Positions 19,325-26,845 of a DNA stretch of 64,000 bases are shown here, in pieces. The notes beneath the pieces are model-generated. The model searched no databases and was not told the DNA's origin. It saw nothing but the letters and a program-made list of their open reading frames with translations. The translations under genes were made by a program, and so were the position numbers. The first letter of the stretch is position 1. Each line of letters begins with the position of its first letter. The DNA comes from Massilia pinisoli (lineage in GTDB: Bacteria; Pseudomonadota; Gammaproteobacteria; Burkholderiales; Burkholderiaceae_D). The DNA lies in contig NZ_JANUGW010000012.1 of NCBI RefSeq assembly GCF_024753285.1, forward strand, positions 1 to 64,000. The letters run 5' to 3'.

Positions 19325-20845
19325 TCACGCATCGGGTACGTCGACAGGACGGTGCAAGAGGTCGTGCGCGAGCTTGATGCCCTCGACCATCGTGTTGAAC
19401 GCATCGCGCTTCGCGTCCTCGCCGGGCACGCGCAGCACGTACGACGGGTGGTACGTGGTGACGACCCAGCGACCCTCGTGGCGCAGCGGCTTGCCGAGGG
19501 AAGTCTTCAGCGTGACGTTCGCCGTGCGCAGCACGGATTTCAGCGCGGTGGCGCCGAGCGCGACGATGACGGTGGGCTTCACGCCCGCCAGCTCCTTGTC
19601 GAGCCAGTAGTGGCAGGCCTCGATCTCGCGCTGCGCGGGCGTCTTGTGCAGCCGACGCTTGCCGCGCGGCTCCCACTTGAAATGCTTGACGGCGTTGGTG
19701 ACGTAGATCGTGTCGCGGTCGACGCCGGCCGCATCGCACACGCGGTCGAGCAGCTTCCCGGCCGGACCGACGAACGGCTGTCCCGCGAGGTCTTCCTGGT
19801 CGCCCGGCTGCTCGCCGACGAACATGATCTTCGCCCGTTTCGGGCCTTCGCCGCCGACGGCCTGCGTGGCGAACTCCCACAGCTCGCAGCGCCGGCATTC
19901 GTCCAGCGTGGACGGCTGCTGGCGGTCGGGCTGGGCGTCCTCGGGGGCGATAGGGATCGTCGTGCCCTTGCGCTGGCCGACGGCCTCGTACTGGCCCACC
20001 TTGCGCGCGCCCAGCGCGGCCGCGCTCACCATTTGCGGGACGATCTTCGCCTCAGGCAGGTTTTTCCACCGATCCGATTGAATATGCTGGTGCATGACGT
20101 CCGTGTTCAGGCGCGCCGGGTTGAACACGCTGCGGTAGTACGTCAGCCACAGGGCTTCGCCCGTGTCCTCCAGGTCGGCGGCGTCGCGCACCAGGGGGCC
20201 CGTATTGTGCAGCGTGTGGCCGTCCCACAGGACGCTCGCGTCGGGCGTGGCGATCATCCAGCTGATCTTGCCCATGCGCGCGACGAAATGCTCGGCCACC
20301 TGGGGCAGCACATCGTGGCGCGGCTCGTACCAGGCGACGAAACGGGGCGGTCCGGCTTCTTCGGGGCGCTCGCGGAAGCGGATATAGGCATGCATGTCGT
20401 GTTCCTCGCGGTGCACCGCCTTCACCATCGCATGCAGGCGCGCGCCGTCCTCGTCGGCGGGCGACTGCACGTCGTACTCGCCCTGCTGCCAGCGCCAGAT
20501 CACGCGGTACAGGAACGCCCAGCGGTCCGGCACGCGGCAGCACGCGGCCGATTGCAGCATCTCCATCAGCGAACGCGGGATATGCGGCGCGGGCCGCTGG
20601 GGCTCGGTCGGCGGTGAGGAAGGATTATGCGGGGCCTCGGCCGTCGACGGCGCACCCGAGACCGGATCGGTGCCCGCCAGCAGGTCGTCCATGTGCGGCG
20701 CGCCCCACGTCACCTGCTTCGGCGGGATGCCGTGGACGAGCAGTTCGCGCGCGGCCTCGCGCCATGCGGCGAACGTCTCGACGACGAGCGGCCGCCCGGC
20801 CCGGACCAGCGCATCCGCGGGTTGGAGGGCGGCGTGCGCATCCAT
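19325..20845 (-). CDS. DUF4130-UdgX fusion, uracil-DNA binding protein
   Basis: A 506-residue two-domain protein. Residues 1 to about 270 match the TIGR03915/DUF4130 'DNA metabolism' domain. From about residue 310 it is a family 4-like uracil-DNA glycosylase: motif A GEQPGDQEDLAGQPFVG, motif B YHPSYVLR, and the UdgX-specific loop KRRLH at 396-400. In mycobacterial UdgX the His of KRRIH forms a covalent bond with the abasic site after uracil excision, so H400 is the expected crosslinking residue. The start ATG overlaps the stop of the radical SAM gene (TGATG), so the two are coupled. Confidence 0.9.
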   Translation of the reverse strand: MDAHAALQPADALVRAGRPLVVETFAAWREAARELLVHGIPPKQVTWGAPHMDDLLAGTDPVSGAPSTAEAPHNPSSPPTEPQRPAPHIPRSLMEMLQSAACCRVPDRWAFLYRVIWRWQQGEYDVQSPADEDGARLHAMVKAVHREEHDMHAYIRFRERPEEAGPPRFVAWYEPRHDVLPQVAEHFVARMGKISWMIATPDASVLWDGHTLHNTGPLVRDAADLEDTGEALWLTYYRSVFNPARLNTDVMHQHIQSDRWKNLPEAKIVPQMVSAAALGARKVGQYEAVGQRKGTTIPIAPEDAQPDRQQPSTLDECRRCELWEFATQAVGGEGPKRAKIMFVGEQPGDQEDLAGQPFVGPAGKLLDRVCDAAGVDRDTIYVTNAVKHFKWEPRGKRRLHKTPAQREIEACHYWLDKELAGVKPTVIVALGATALKSVLRTANVTLKTSLGKPLRHEGRWVVTTYHPSYVLRVPGEDAKRDAFNTMVEGIKLAHDLLHRPVDVPDA

Positions 20846-22074
20846 CATGCGGCCTGCAGCTCCGGCCACAGGTTCATCTGCTGCGGGGCGTCGGCCAGGT
20901 TACGCCGCAGCAGGTCGGACGACGCGGTGCCTTGCGCCGGCTTGTAGTCCGCCGTGATGACGAACGGGGCCAGTTTCTTCAGGCTGCAGCGCAGGCGCGA
21001 CAGGTCTTCCCAGCGGATGCGCCGCAGCCGCCGCAAGTCGATCAGGCGCTTCGCCGTGCGCAGCCCGATGCCCGGCACGCGCGCGATCATTGTCTCGTCC
21101 GCGCGGTTCAGGTCGAGCGGGAAATGGTCGCGGTTCGCGAGCGCCCAGCCCAGCTTCGGATCGATGTCGAGCGCCAGGTTGCCGGCCGCGGGCATCAACT
21201 CCTTCGCCGTAAAACCGTAGCCGCGCAGGAGAAAATCGGCCTGGTACAGCCGGTGCTCGCGCAGCAGCGGCGGCGGTGCGGACGGCACGCTGGACGGGCT
21301 TTGCGGGATCGGGCTGAACGCCGAGTAGTACACGCGCTTGAGCTTGTAGCTGCCGTACAGCGTCTGCGCCGTATGCAGGATCGTCCGGTCGTCGCTCGCG
21401 TCCGCGCCGACGATCATCTGCGTGCTCTGCCCCGCGGGCGCGAACACGGGCGCCTTCGGGTGGTCGTCCTTTTCGTCCAGCTTCGTGCGGATCGAACCCA
21501 TCGCGAGCTTGATCGTCTGGACGTTCTTTTCGGGCGCGAGCTTCGTCACGCTGTCCTGCGTGGGCAGCTCGATGTTCACGGACAGACGGTCGGCATAGCG
21601 GCCCGCCAGTTCGATGAGGCGCGGGTCGGCATCGGGGATCGTCTTGAGGTGGATGTAGCCGCGGAACAGGTGGTCCTCGCGCAGGCGGCGCGCGACCTCG
21701 ACCAGCTGCTCCATCGTGTAGTCGCTCGACTGGATGATGCCGGAGCTGAGGAACAGGCCGTCGATGTAGTTGCGCAGGTAAAAATCGTGCGTGAGCTTGA
21801 CGACTTCGTCGACGGAAAAGCGCGCCCGCGGCACGTTCGACGTGCGCCGATTCACGCAGTACTGGCAGTCGTAGACGCAGAAATTCGTCAGCAGGATCTT
21901 GAGCAGCGAGACGCAGCGCCCGTCCGGCGTATAGCTGTGGCAGATGCCCATGCCGTTCGTGGCGCCCAGCCCGTCCTTGTCGACCGAGTCGCGCTTGGGC
22001 GCGCCGCTGCTCGCGCACGAGGCGTCATACTTGGCCGCGTCGGCCAGGATCTCGAGCTTGTCTTTAAGTTCCAT
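20845..22074 (-). CDS. Putative DNA modification/repair radical SAM protein
   Basis: A 409-residue radical SAM enzyme of the TIGR03916 type. The iron-sulfur cysteines are C66, C70 and C73 (FCVYDCQYC). The C-terminal third has a helix-hairpin-helix DNA-binding motif (IARVPGIGLRTAKRL) like that in DNA repair enzymes. The family is known to occur beside the TIGR03915/UdgX protein, as here, but its reaction is unknown. I start at MELKDKLE (22074); the longer frame runs back through the LexA box and is not coding. It is the first gene of an SOS-type operon. Confidence 0.9.
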   Translation of the reverse strand: MELKDKLEILADAAKYDASCASSGAPKRDSVDKDGLGATNGMGICHSYTPDGRCVSLLKILLTNFCVYDCQYCVNRRTSNVPRARFSVDEVVKLTHDFYLRNYIDGLFLSSGIIQSSDYTMEQLVEVARRLREDHLFRGYIHLKTIPDADPRLIELAGRYADRLSVNIELPTQDSVTKLAPEKNVQTIKLAMGSIRTKLDEKDDHPKAPVFAPAGQSTQMIVGADASDDRTILHTAQTLYGSYKLKRVYYSAFSPIPQSPSSVPSAPPPLLREHRLYQADFLLRGYGFTAKELMPAAGNLALDIDPKLGWALANRDHFPLDLNRADETMIARVPGIGLRTAKRLIDLRRLRRIRWEDLSRLRCSLKKLAPFVITADYKPAQGTASSDLLRRNLADAPQQMNLWPELQAA

Positions 22075-22085
22075 TGCGCCGCCAA

Positions 22086-22105
22086 TACTGTATATATGTA
22101 CAGTA
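22086..22105. promoter_or_regulatory. LexA (SOS) box
   Basis: CTGT-ATATATGT-ACAG with flanking TA on both sides matches the proteobacterial LexA operator almost perfectly (CTGT-N8-ACAG with an AT-rich centre). It ends 11 bp before the start codon of the radical SAM gene, so bound LexA would block initiation. The divergent hydrolase gene starts 123 bp away and may also be affected, but less likely. Confidence 0.92.
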
Positions 22106-22228
22106 TATCGCAAATCGCGGCGGCCGCGCCGTGCGCGAACGCACGGTTGCGGCGCCATGTTTATCCGACGGCGGCTATTTCACGATGTTAATATCGACGG
22201 ATCGCCCCCATGCCGGTCAGGATTCACC

Positions 22229-23047
22229 ATGTCTGTACAGTTCCGCAACAACGTCCACGTCACCGGTGCGGGAACGACGACGATGGTGTTCATCCACGGC
22301 TTCGGCTGCGACCAGACCATGTGGCGCCACCTCGCGCCGACCTTCGCCGACCGCTTCCGTGTCGTGCTGTACGACCTGACGGGCAGCGGCCGCTCCGACC
22401 TCTCCGCCTACGACCGCACGAAGCACGGCAGCCTGCAGGGTCACGTGACGGATCTGTTCGAAATCCTCGACGCCTGCGCGGCCGGCCCCTGCATCGTCGT
22501 CGGCCACTCAGCGGGCGCGTCGATCGGGCTGCTGGCGACGGTCGCGGCGCCAGAGCGCTTCGTCGCGCAGGTGCTGGTGGGGCCGTCGCCGTGCTACCTC
22601 AACGACGGCGACTACGTCGGCGGCTTCAATCGCGAAGACATCGACGGCCTGCTCGATGCGATGGAGACCAACTTCATCGACTGGTCGCGCAAGATGGCGC
22701 CCGCGATCATGGGCGCGCCGAACCAGCCGGCGCTCGGCGAGGAACTGGCGCGCAGCTTTTGCCGCAACGACCCCGCCATCGCCAAGCATTTCGCGCGCGT
22801 GACGTTCAACACGGACGTGCGGGCCGACGTGGTGAAGTCCACCGTGCCCGCGCTGATCCTGCAATGCAGCGACGACCTGATCGTGCCGCGCGAAGTGGGC
22901 GACTGGCTGCATCGCCACCTGGCGCACAGCACCTTGCGCGTGATCGACAACGTGGGGCATTGTCCGCACCTGAGCGCGCCGACGGCGAGTTCGGATGCGA
23001 TCGAGTCGTTCCTCGCGCAGACGTTGCGTTACGCGGCGCCGATATAA
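22229..23047 (+). CDS. Alpha/beta hydrolase, RsbQ-like
   Basis: A 272-residue alpha/beta hydrolase. The nucleophile lies in VGHSAGAS (about residue 94), the acid in CSDDLIVP and the base in DNVGHCPHLSAP. The sequence from MSVQFRNNVHVTGAG through FIHGFGCDQTMWR closely follows Bacillus RsbQ, a partner of the energy-stress phosphatase RsbP; in proteobacteria such proteins are often linked to PAS/GGDEF signalling. It is divergent from the SOS operon and its last 19 bases overlap the opposing Sel1 gene. Confidence 0.88.
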   Translation: MSVQFRNNVHVTGAGTTTMVFIHGFGCDQTMWRHLAPTFADRFRVVLYDLTGSGRSDLSAYDRTKHGSLQGHVTDLFEILDACAAGPCIVVGHSAGASIGLLATVAAPERFVAQVLVGPSPCYLNDGDYVGGFNREDIDGLLDAMETNFIDWSRKMAPAIMGAPNQPALGEELARSFCRNDPAIAKHFARVTFNTDVRADVVKSTVPALILQCSDDLIVPREVGDWLHRHLAHSTLRVIDNVGHCPHLSAPTASSDAIESFLAQTLRYAAPI

Positions 23048-24609
23048 CCGTTGGCCTGAGCGAGCAGCGCAGGCTCCATGCGCGCACTCACGCGCCGGAG
23101 GTAGTTGGCGGCCGGCGCGATGCCGGCGGCGCCCGCGCGGTGCAGCCACGCGTACGCTTCCACGAGATCGCTCGGCACGCCCTGCCCCGCCGCATACATC
23201 ACGCCGAGGTTGAACTGCGCGCGCGCGTGCCCCTGACGCGCGGCGCACAGGTACCAGAAGTGCGCCGCTTCGTAATCGCGCTCCGCGCCGTGGCCGCTGT
23301 CGTGGCGCAGGCCCAGCGCGAACTGCGCGAGCGCGTGGCCCTGCTCGGCCGCCTTGCGGTACCACAGCGTCGCCTGGCGCGGATCGACGGTGCCCGTGTC
23401 GTCGCGGTCCAGCAGTTGCCCCAGCGCGTACTGCGCGGGCGCGTAATCCTGGTCGGCCGCCTTGCGGTACCAGTACGCCGCTTCGCGCTCGTCCTGCTGC
23501 ACGCCATTGCCGCTTTCAAAACGCAGCGCGAGGTCGAACTGCGCACGCAGATGGCCCTGCTCGGCGGCCTTGCGATACCAATCCAGCGCGGCGGCAGGAT
23601 CCTGCGCGACGCCGTGCCCCGCATCGTGCAACTGGCCGAGGTGATACTGCGCACCGGCGAAGCCCTGCTCGGCCGCCTGGCGGTACCAGTGCGCGGCCTG
23701 CGCGTGATCCTGCTCGACGCCCTGGCCGTGTTCGTAGCGCAGGCCGAGGTTGTCCTGCGCGGCGGCGTGGCCCTGCTCGGCCGCGCGCCGGAACCATGCG
23801 AGCGCCAGTTGCGGATCGCGCGCGACGCCATGGCCCGCATCGTAGATCAGCGCGAGGTTGAACTGCGAGCTCGCGTGGCCCTGCTCACCCGCGCGGCCGT
23901 ACCACAAAATCGCCTTCTCGCTGTCCTGCGGCAGGTCCTGGCCCTTGTCGTAACGGAGGCCCAGATTGAACTGCGCGGGGGCATAGCCCTGCTCCGCGGC
24001 CTTGCGGAACCAGTGGATGGCCTGCTGCACGTCGCGCGCGATGCCCTGGCCGCTGTCATAGCGCAGCGCCAGATTGAACTGCGAGCGCGCGTAATTCTGC
24101 TCGGCCGCCTTGCGATACCAGTCGACGGCTTGCGCGACGTCCTGGGCGACGCCCTTGCCGCCCTCGTACATCATGCCGAGATTGTGCTGCGCGCCCGGGT
24201 CGCCCTGCGCGGCCGCCTTGCCGAACCAGTGCAGCGCCTCGTGCACGTCGACCGGAGTGCCCTGTCCCTTCGCGTACAGCCACCCCAGGTTGTACTGAGC
24301 CTGCACATAACCCTGTTCGGCCGCCTGGCGATACCAGTACAAGGCCTGGCTCAGGTCCTGCGCGACGCCCTGGCCCTTCTGGTACATCACGCCTAGGTTG
24401 TACTGGGCCTGTTCGAGGCCGCTGCTCGCGGCCATGCGATACCACGCGACGGCCAGTTCGTAGTTGCGCGGCACGCCCTGCCCGTTCACGTACATGAAGC
24501 CCAGGCTGTGCTGAGCCGTGGCGACGCCGCGCTCGGCCAGCGCTTTTACGCGCAGGAACTCCGCCGTGTGGCGGGCCTCAAGCTCGCGGCGTGCGGCCTG
24601 GTCGGGCAT
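23029..24609 (-). CDS. Protein of 13 Sel1-like repeats
   Basis: The 526-residue protein is almost wholly 13 consecutive 36-residue Sel1/TPR-type repeats (pattern AQ.NLG..Y..G.GV..D...A..WYRKAAEQG), between about residues 29 and 497. There is no signal peptide, so it is likely a cytosolic scaffold. It is the last gene of a run with the HDOD kinase and REC-GGDEF-EAL genes, starting 6 bp after the latter, and may assemble those signalling proteins. Its 3' end overlaps the opposing hydrolase gene by 19 bp. Confidence 0.92.
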   Translation of the reverse strand: MPDQAARRELEARHTAEFLRVKALAERGVATAQHSLGFMYVNGQGVPRNYELAVAWYRMAASSGLEQAQYNLGVMYQKGQGVAQDLSQALYWYRQAAEQGYVQAQYNLGWLYAKGQGTPVDVHEALHWFGKAAAQGDPGAQHNLGMMYEGGKGVAQDVAQAVDWYRKAAEQNYARSQFNLALRYDSGQGIARDVQQAIHWFRKAAEQGYAPAQFNLGLRYDKGQDLPQDSEKAILWYGRAGEQGHASSQFNLALIYDAGHGVARDPQLALAWFRRAAEQGHAAAQDNLGLRYEHGQGVEQDHAQAAHWYRQAAEQGFAGAQYHLGQLHDAGHGVAQDPAAALDWYRKAAEQGHLRAQFDLALRFESGNGVQQDEREAAYWYRKAADQDYAPAQYALGQLLDRDDTGTVDPRQATLWYRKAAEQGHALAQFALGLRHDSGHGAERDYEAAHFWYLCAARQGHARAQFNLGVMYAAGQGVPSDLVEAYAWLHRAGAAGIAPAANYLRRVSARMEPALLAQANGYIGAA

Positions 24610-24615
24610 GGCGCA

Positions 24616-26838
24616 TCAGGCCTGGAAGGCGAGGATGTTCGACGCGCCCGCCGGCAGTCCCTGCGTGCACAGCACGTCGATGAAGCGGCTCAGGGGCATC
24701 GGGCGGTGGTACAGATAGCCCTGCATCGTCAGGCAGCCGTTCGAGCGCAGGTAGCGCGCCTGCGAATCCGTCTCGACGCCTTCCGCGATCAGGTTCAGGC
24801 CCAGGCCGCGCGCGATCGAGATGATGGCGAGGACGACCGGATAATGCCCGTGCTCGTCGTGGATCTCCTTGACGAACGACTGGTCGATCTTGATCGTGTG
24901 GACGGGGAAGCGGTGCAGGTAGGCCAGCGACGAATAGCCGGTGCCGAAGTCGTCGATCGCGACGGACACGCCCAGCTGGCCGAGTTTGTTCAGCTGCTCG
25001 ATCGCGTGCTGCGGGTTGCGGATGCAGATGTTCTCCGTGATCTCGACTTCGATCTGGCTCGGCGCGATCCCGTAGCGCACCAGCGCGCCGCGCATCTTTT
25101 CGAAGAAGTCGCCGCGGTCGAGATATTGCGGCGACAGGTTCAGCGACAGCCGCACCTGGTTGCCGCCGATGTTCTTCCACTGCAGCATATCGCGGCACAG
25201 CGCACCGATCATCCAGTCGGAGATCGGCAGCATCAGGCCATTCTCTTCGGCGAACGGCAGGAACTCGCCCGGCGAGACGATGCCGCGCGTCGGATGGTTC
25301 CAGCGCATCAGCGCCTCGGCGCCGACGATGCGGCCGCTGATCGCGTCGATCTGCGGCTGGTAATACATCTCCAGTTCCTCGTTCTCGAGCGCGCGCCGCA
25401 GGCTCTGCTCCAGCGCGATCTTCTGGTGCGACACGTCCTGCATCGACGGGTCGTAGAACGCATGGCCGTTCTTGCCCTGGCCCTTGATCTGGTACATGGC
25501 GATGTCGGCATGGCGCAGCAGCTCGTCGATCGATTCGCCGTGCACCGGATACACCGCGATGCCGATCGATGCCGAGATGTGCACGGCGTGGCCGTCCAGG
25601 TCGAATGGCGCCTGCAGCACCTCGAGGAATTTGTCGGCCACCATGCGCGCGTCGTCGCGGTCGCGCAGTTCCGGCAGCACGATCGTGAATTCGTCGCCGC
25701 CCTGGCGCGCGAGTGTGTCGCCCTTACGCAGGCATTCCTTCAGGCGGCCCGCGGCTTGCTGCAGCAGCTCGTCGCCCTTCACGTGGCCCAGCGTGTCGTT
25801 CACGAGCTTGAAGCGGTCAAGGTCGATGAACATCACGGCGAGCTCGGTCTGCTTGCGCTTGGCCTGGATGACGGCGAGCCCCAGGCGGTCCTTGAACAGG
25901 ATGCGGTTCGGCAGGTCGGTCAGGATGTCGTGGTATGCCTGGTACGAGATCACTTCTTCCGCGCGCTTGCGGTCCGTGATGTCGCGCGCGACGCCGTAGG
26001 TACCGTAGAACTCGAGCTTGCGCACTTCCTGGTCCGGGACGTGCATGCCGATGGCGTTCAGCGAGATCGTCATCAGCGTATTGTTGAACGTGCGTTCCTG
26101 GTTGGCGCCCGCGTGGCACTTCAGGCGCAGCTCGACGTTGCGCGACGCGCGTTCGTCGACGCGGCGCTCGTTGAACACGTAGCGCGCGCGCTCCAGGTCT
26201 TCGTCGTGCACGAGGATCGAGTAATGCTGGCCGATGAGTTCTTCGCGCTTGTAGCCGAGCAGCTGGTACGCGCGGTCGTTGATGAAGGTGAACTTGCCTT
26301 CGTGGTTCAGCGTGTAGATGATGTCGGGCGAGCTGTCCACCAGGTAGCGGTACATCTTCTCCGAGTTTTCCAGCTGGTTCGCGATGCGCGCGTTGGCTTC
26401 TTCCAGGCGGCGCTGCTTCAGCGCGTTCGCGACGGTCTTCAGCAGCTCCTCGCGGCTGTACGGCTTGCGCAGGTAGTCGTACGCGCCCCGTTTCAGCGCG
26501 CCGATCGCGGCATCGATGCCGACCTCGCCGCTCATCACGATGACGTCCGATTCGATGCCCTTCTGATTGATGAAATCCATGATCTCGTGGCCGCCGATGT
26601 CGGGCAGGCGCAGGTCGAGCAGCACGAGGTCGAAGCGCAGGCGCGACAGGTGCGCGAGCGCTTCGCTGCCGGTGGACGCCGTGACGAGCTGGTAGCCGCG
26701 GCCCTGCAGCAGTTCGTACAGGGAGGCGAGCAGGCGGGGTTCGTCGTCGACGAGCAGGAGTCGGGGCTGGTCGTTGCCGAGCGACGTTTGGACGTCGTGG
26801 GGGCTGGACGACGGGGCGCTGGCGGAGAATGGATTCAT
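24616..26838 (-). CDS. Response regulator with PAS, GGDEF and EAL domains
   Basis: A 740-residue protein ordered receiver (about 20-135, phospho-acceptor in LVLLDLRLPDIGG), PAS with PAC (about 165-300), GGDEF (RQGGDEF, intact) and EAL (AEALMRW, ITENIC, DDFGTGYSSL, intact). It would make or break cyclic-di-GMP under control of phosphorylation. The ATG at 26838 starts 7 bp after the stop of the HDOD histidine kinase gene, which is the natural candidate for its kinase. AAGG lies just upstream. Confidence 0.94.
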   Translation of the reverse strand: MNPFSASAPSSSPHDVQTSLGNDQPRLLLVDDEPRLLASLYELLQGRGYQLVTASTGSEALAHLSRLRFDLVLLDLRLPDIGGHEIMDFINQKGIESDVIVMSGEVGIDAAIGALKRGAYDYLRKPYSREELLKTVANALKQRRLEEANARIANQLENSEKMYRYLVDSSPDIIYTLNHEGKFTFINDRAYQLLGYKREELIGQHYSILVHDEDLERARYVFNERRVDERASRNVELRLKCHAGANQERTFNNTLMTISLNAIGMHVPDQEVRKLEFYGTYGVARDITDRKRAEEVISYQAYHDILTDLPNRILFKDRLGLAVIQAKRKQTELAVMFIDLDRFKLVNDTLGHVKGDELLQQAAGRLKECLRKGDTLARQGGDEFTIVLPELRDRDDARMVADKFLEVLQAPFDLDGHAVHISASIGIAVYPVHGESIDELLRHADIAMYQIKGQGKNGHAFYDPSMQDVSHQKIALEQSLRRALENEELEMYYQPQIDAISGRIVGAEALMRWNHPTRGIVSPGEFLPFAEENGLMLPISDWMIGALCRDMLQWKNIGGNQVRLSLNLSPQYLDRGDFFEKMRGALVRYGIAPSQIEVEITENICIRNPQHAIEQLNKLGQLGVSVAIDDFGTGYSSLAYLHRFPVHTIKIDQSFVKEIHDEHGHYPVVLAIISIARGLGLNLIAEGVETDSQARYLRSNGCLTMQGYLYHRPMPLSRFIDVLCTQGLPAGASNILAFQA

Positions 26839-26845
26839 TGTTGCC

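Noticed and set aside
22089..22158. N-terminal extension of the radical SAM protein to 22158
   Set aside because: It would translate the LexA box and gives residues unlike the family; MELKDKLE at 22074 is the usual start.
23160..24510. Tandem DNA repeat or CRISPR-like periodicity of 108 bp
   Set aside because: The period is simply the 36-residue Sel1 protein repeat; the DNA copies are diverged and there are no spacers.
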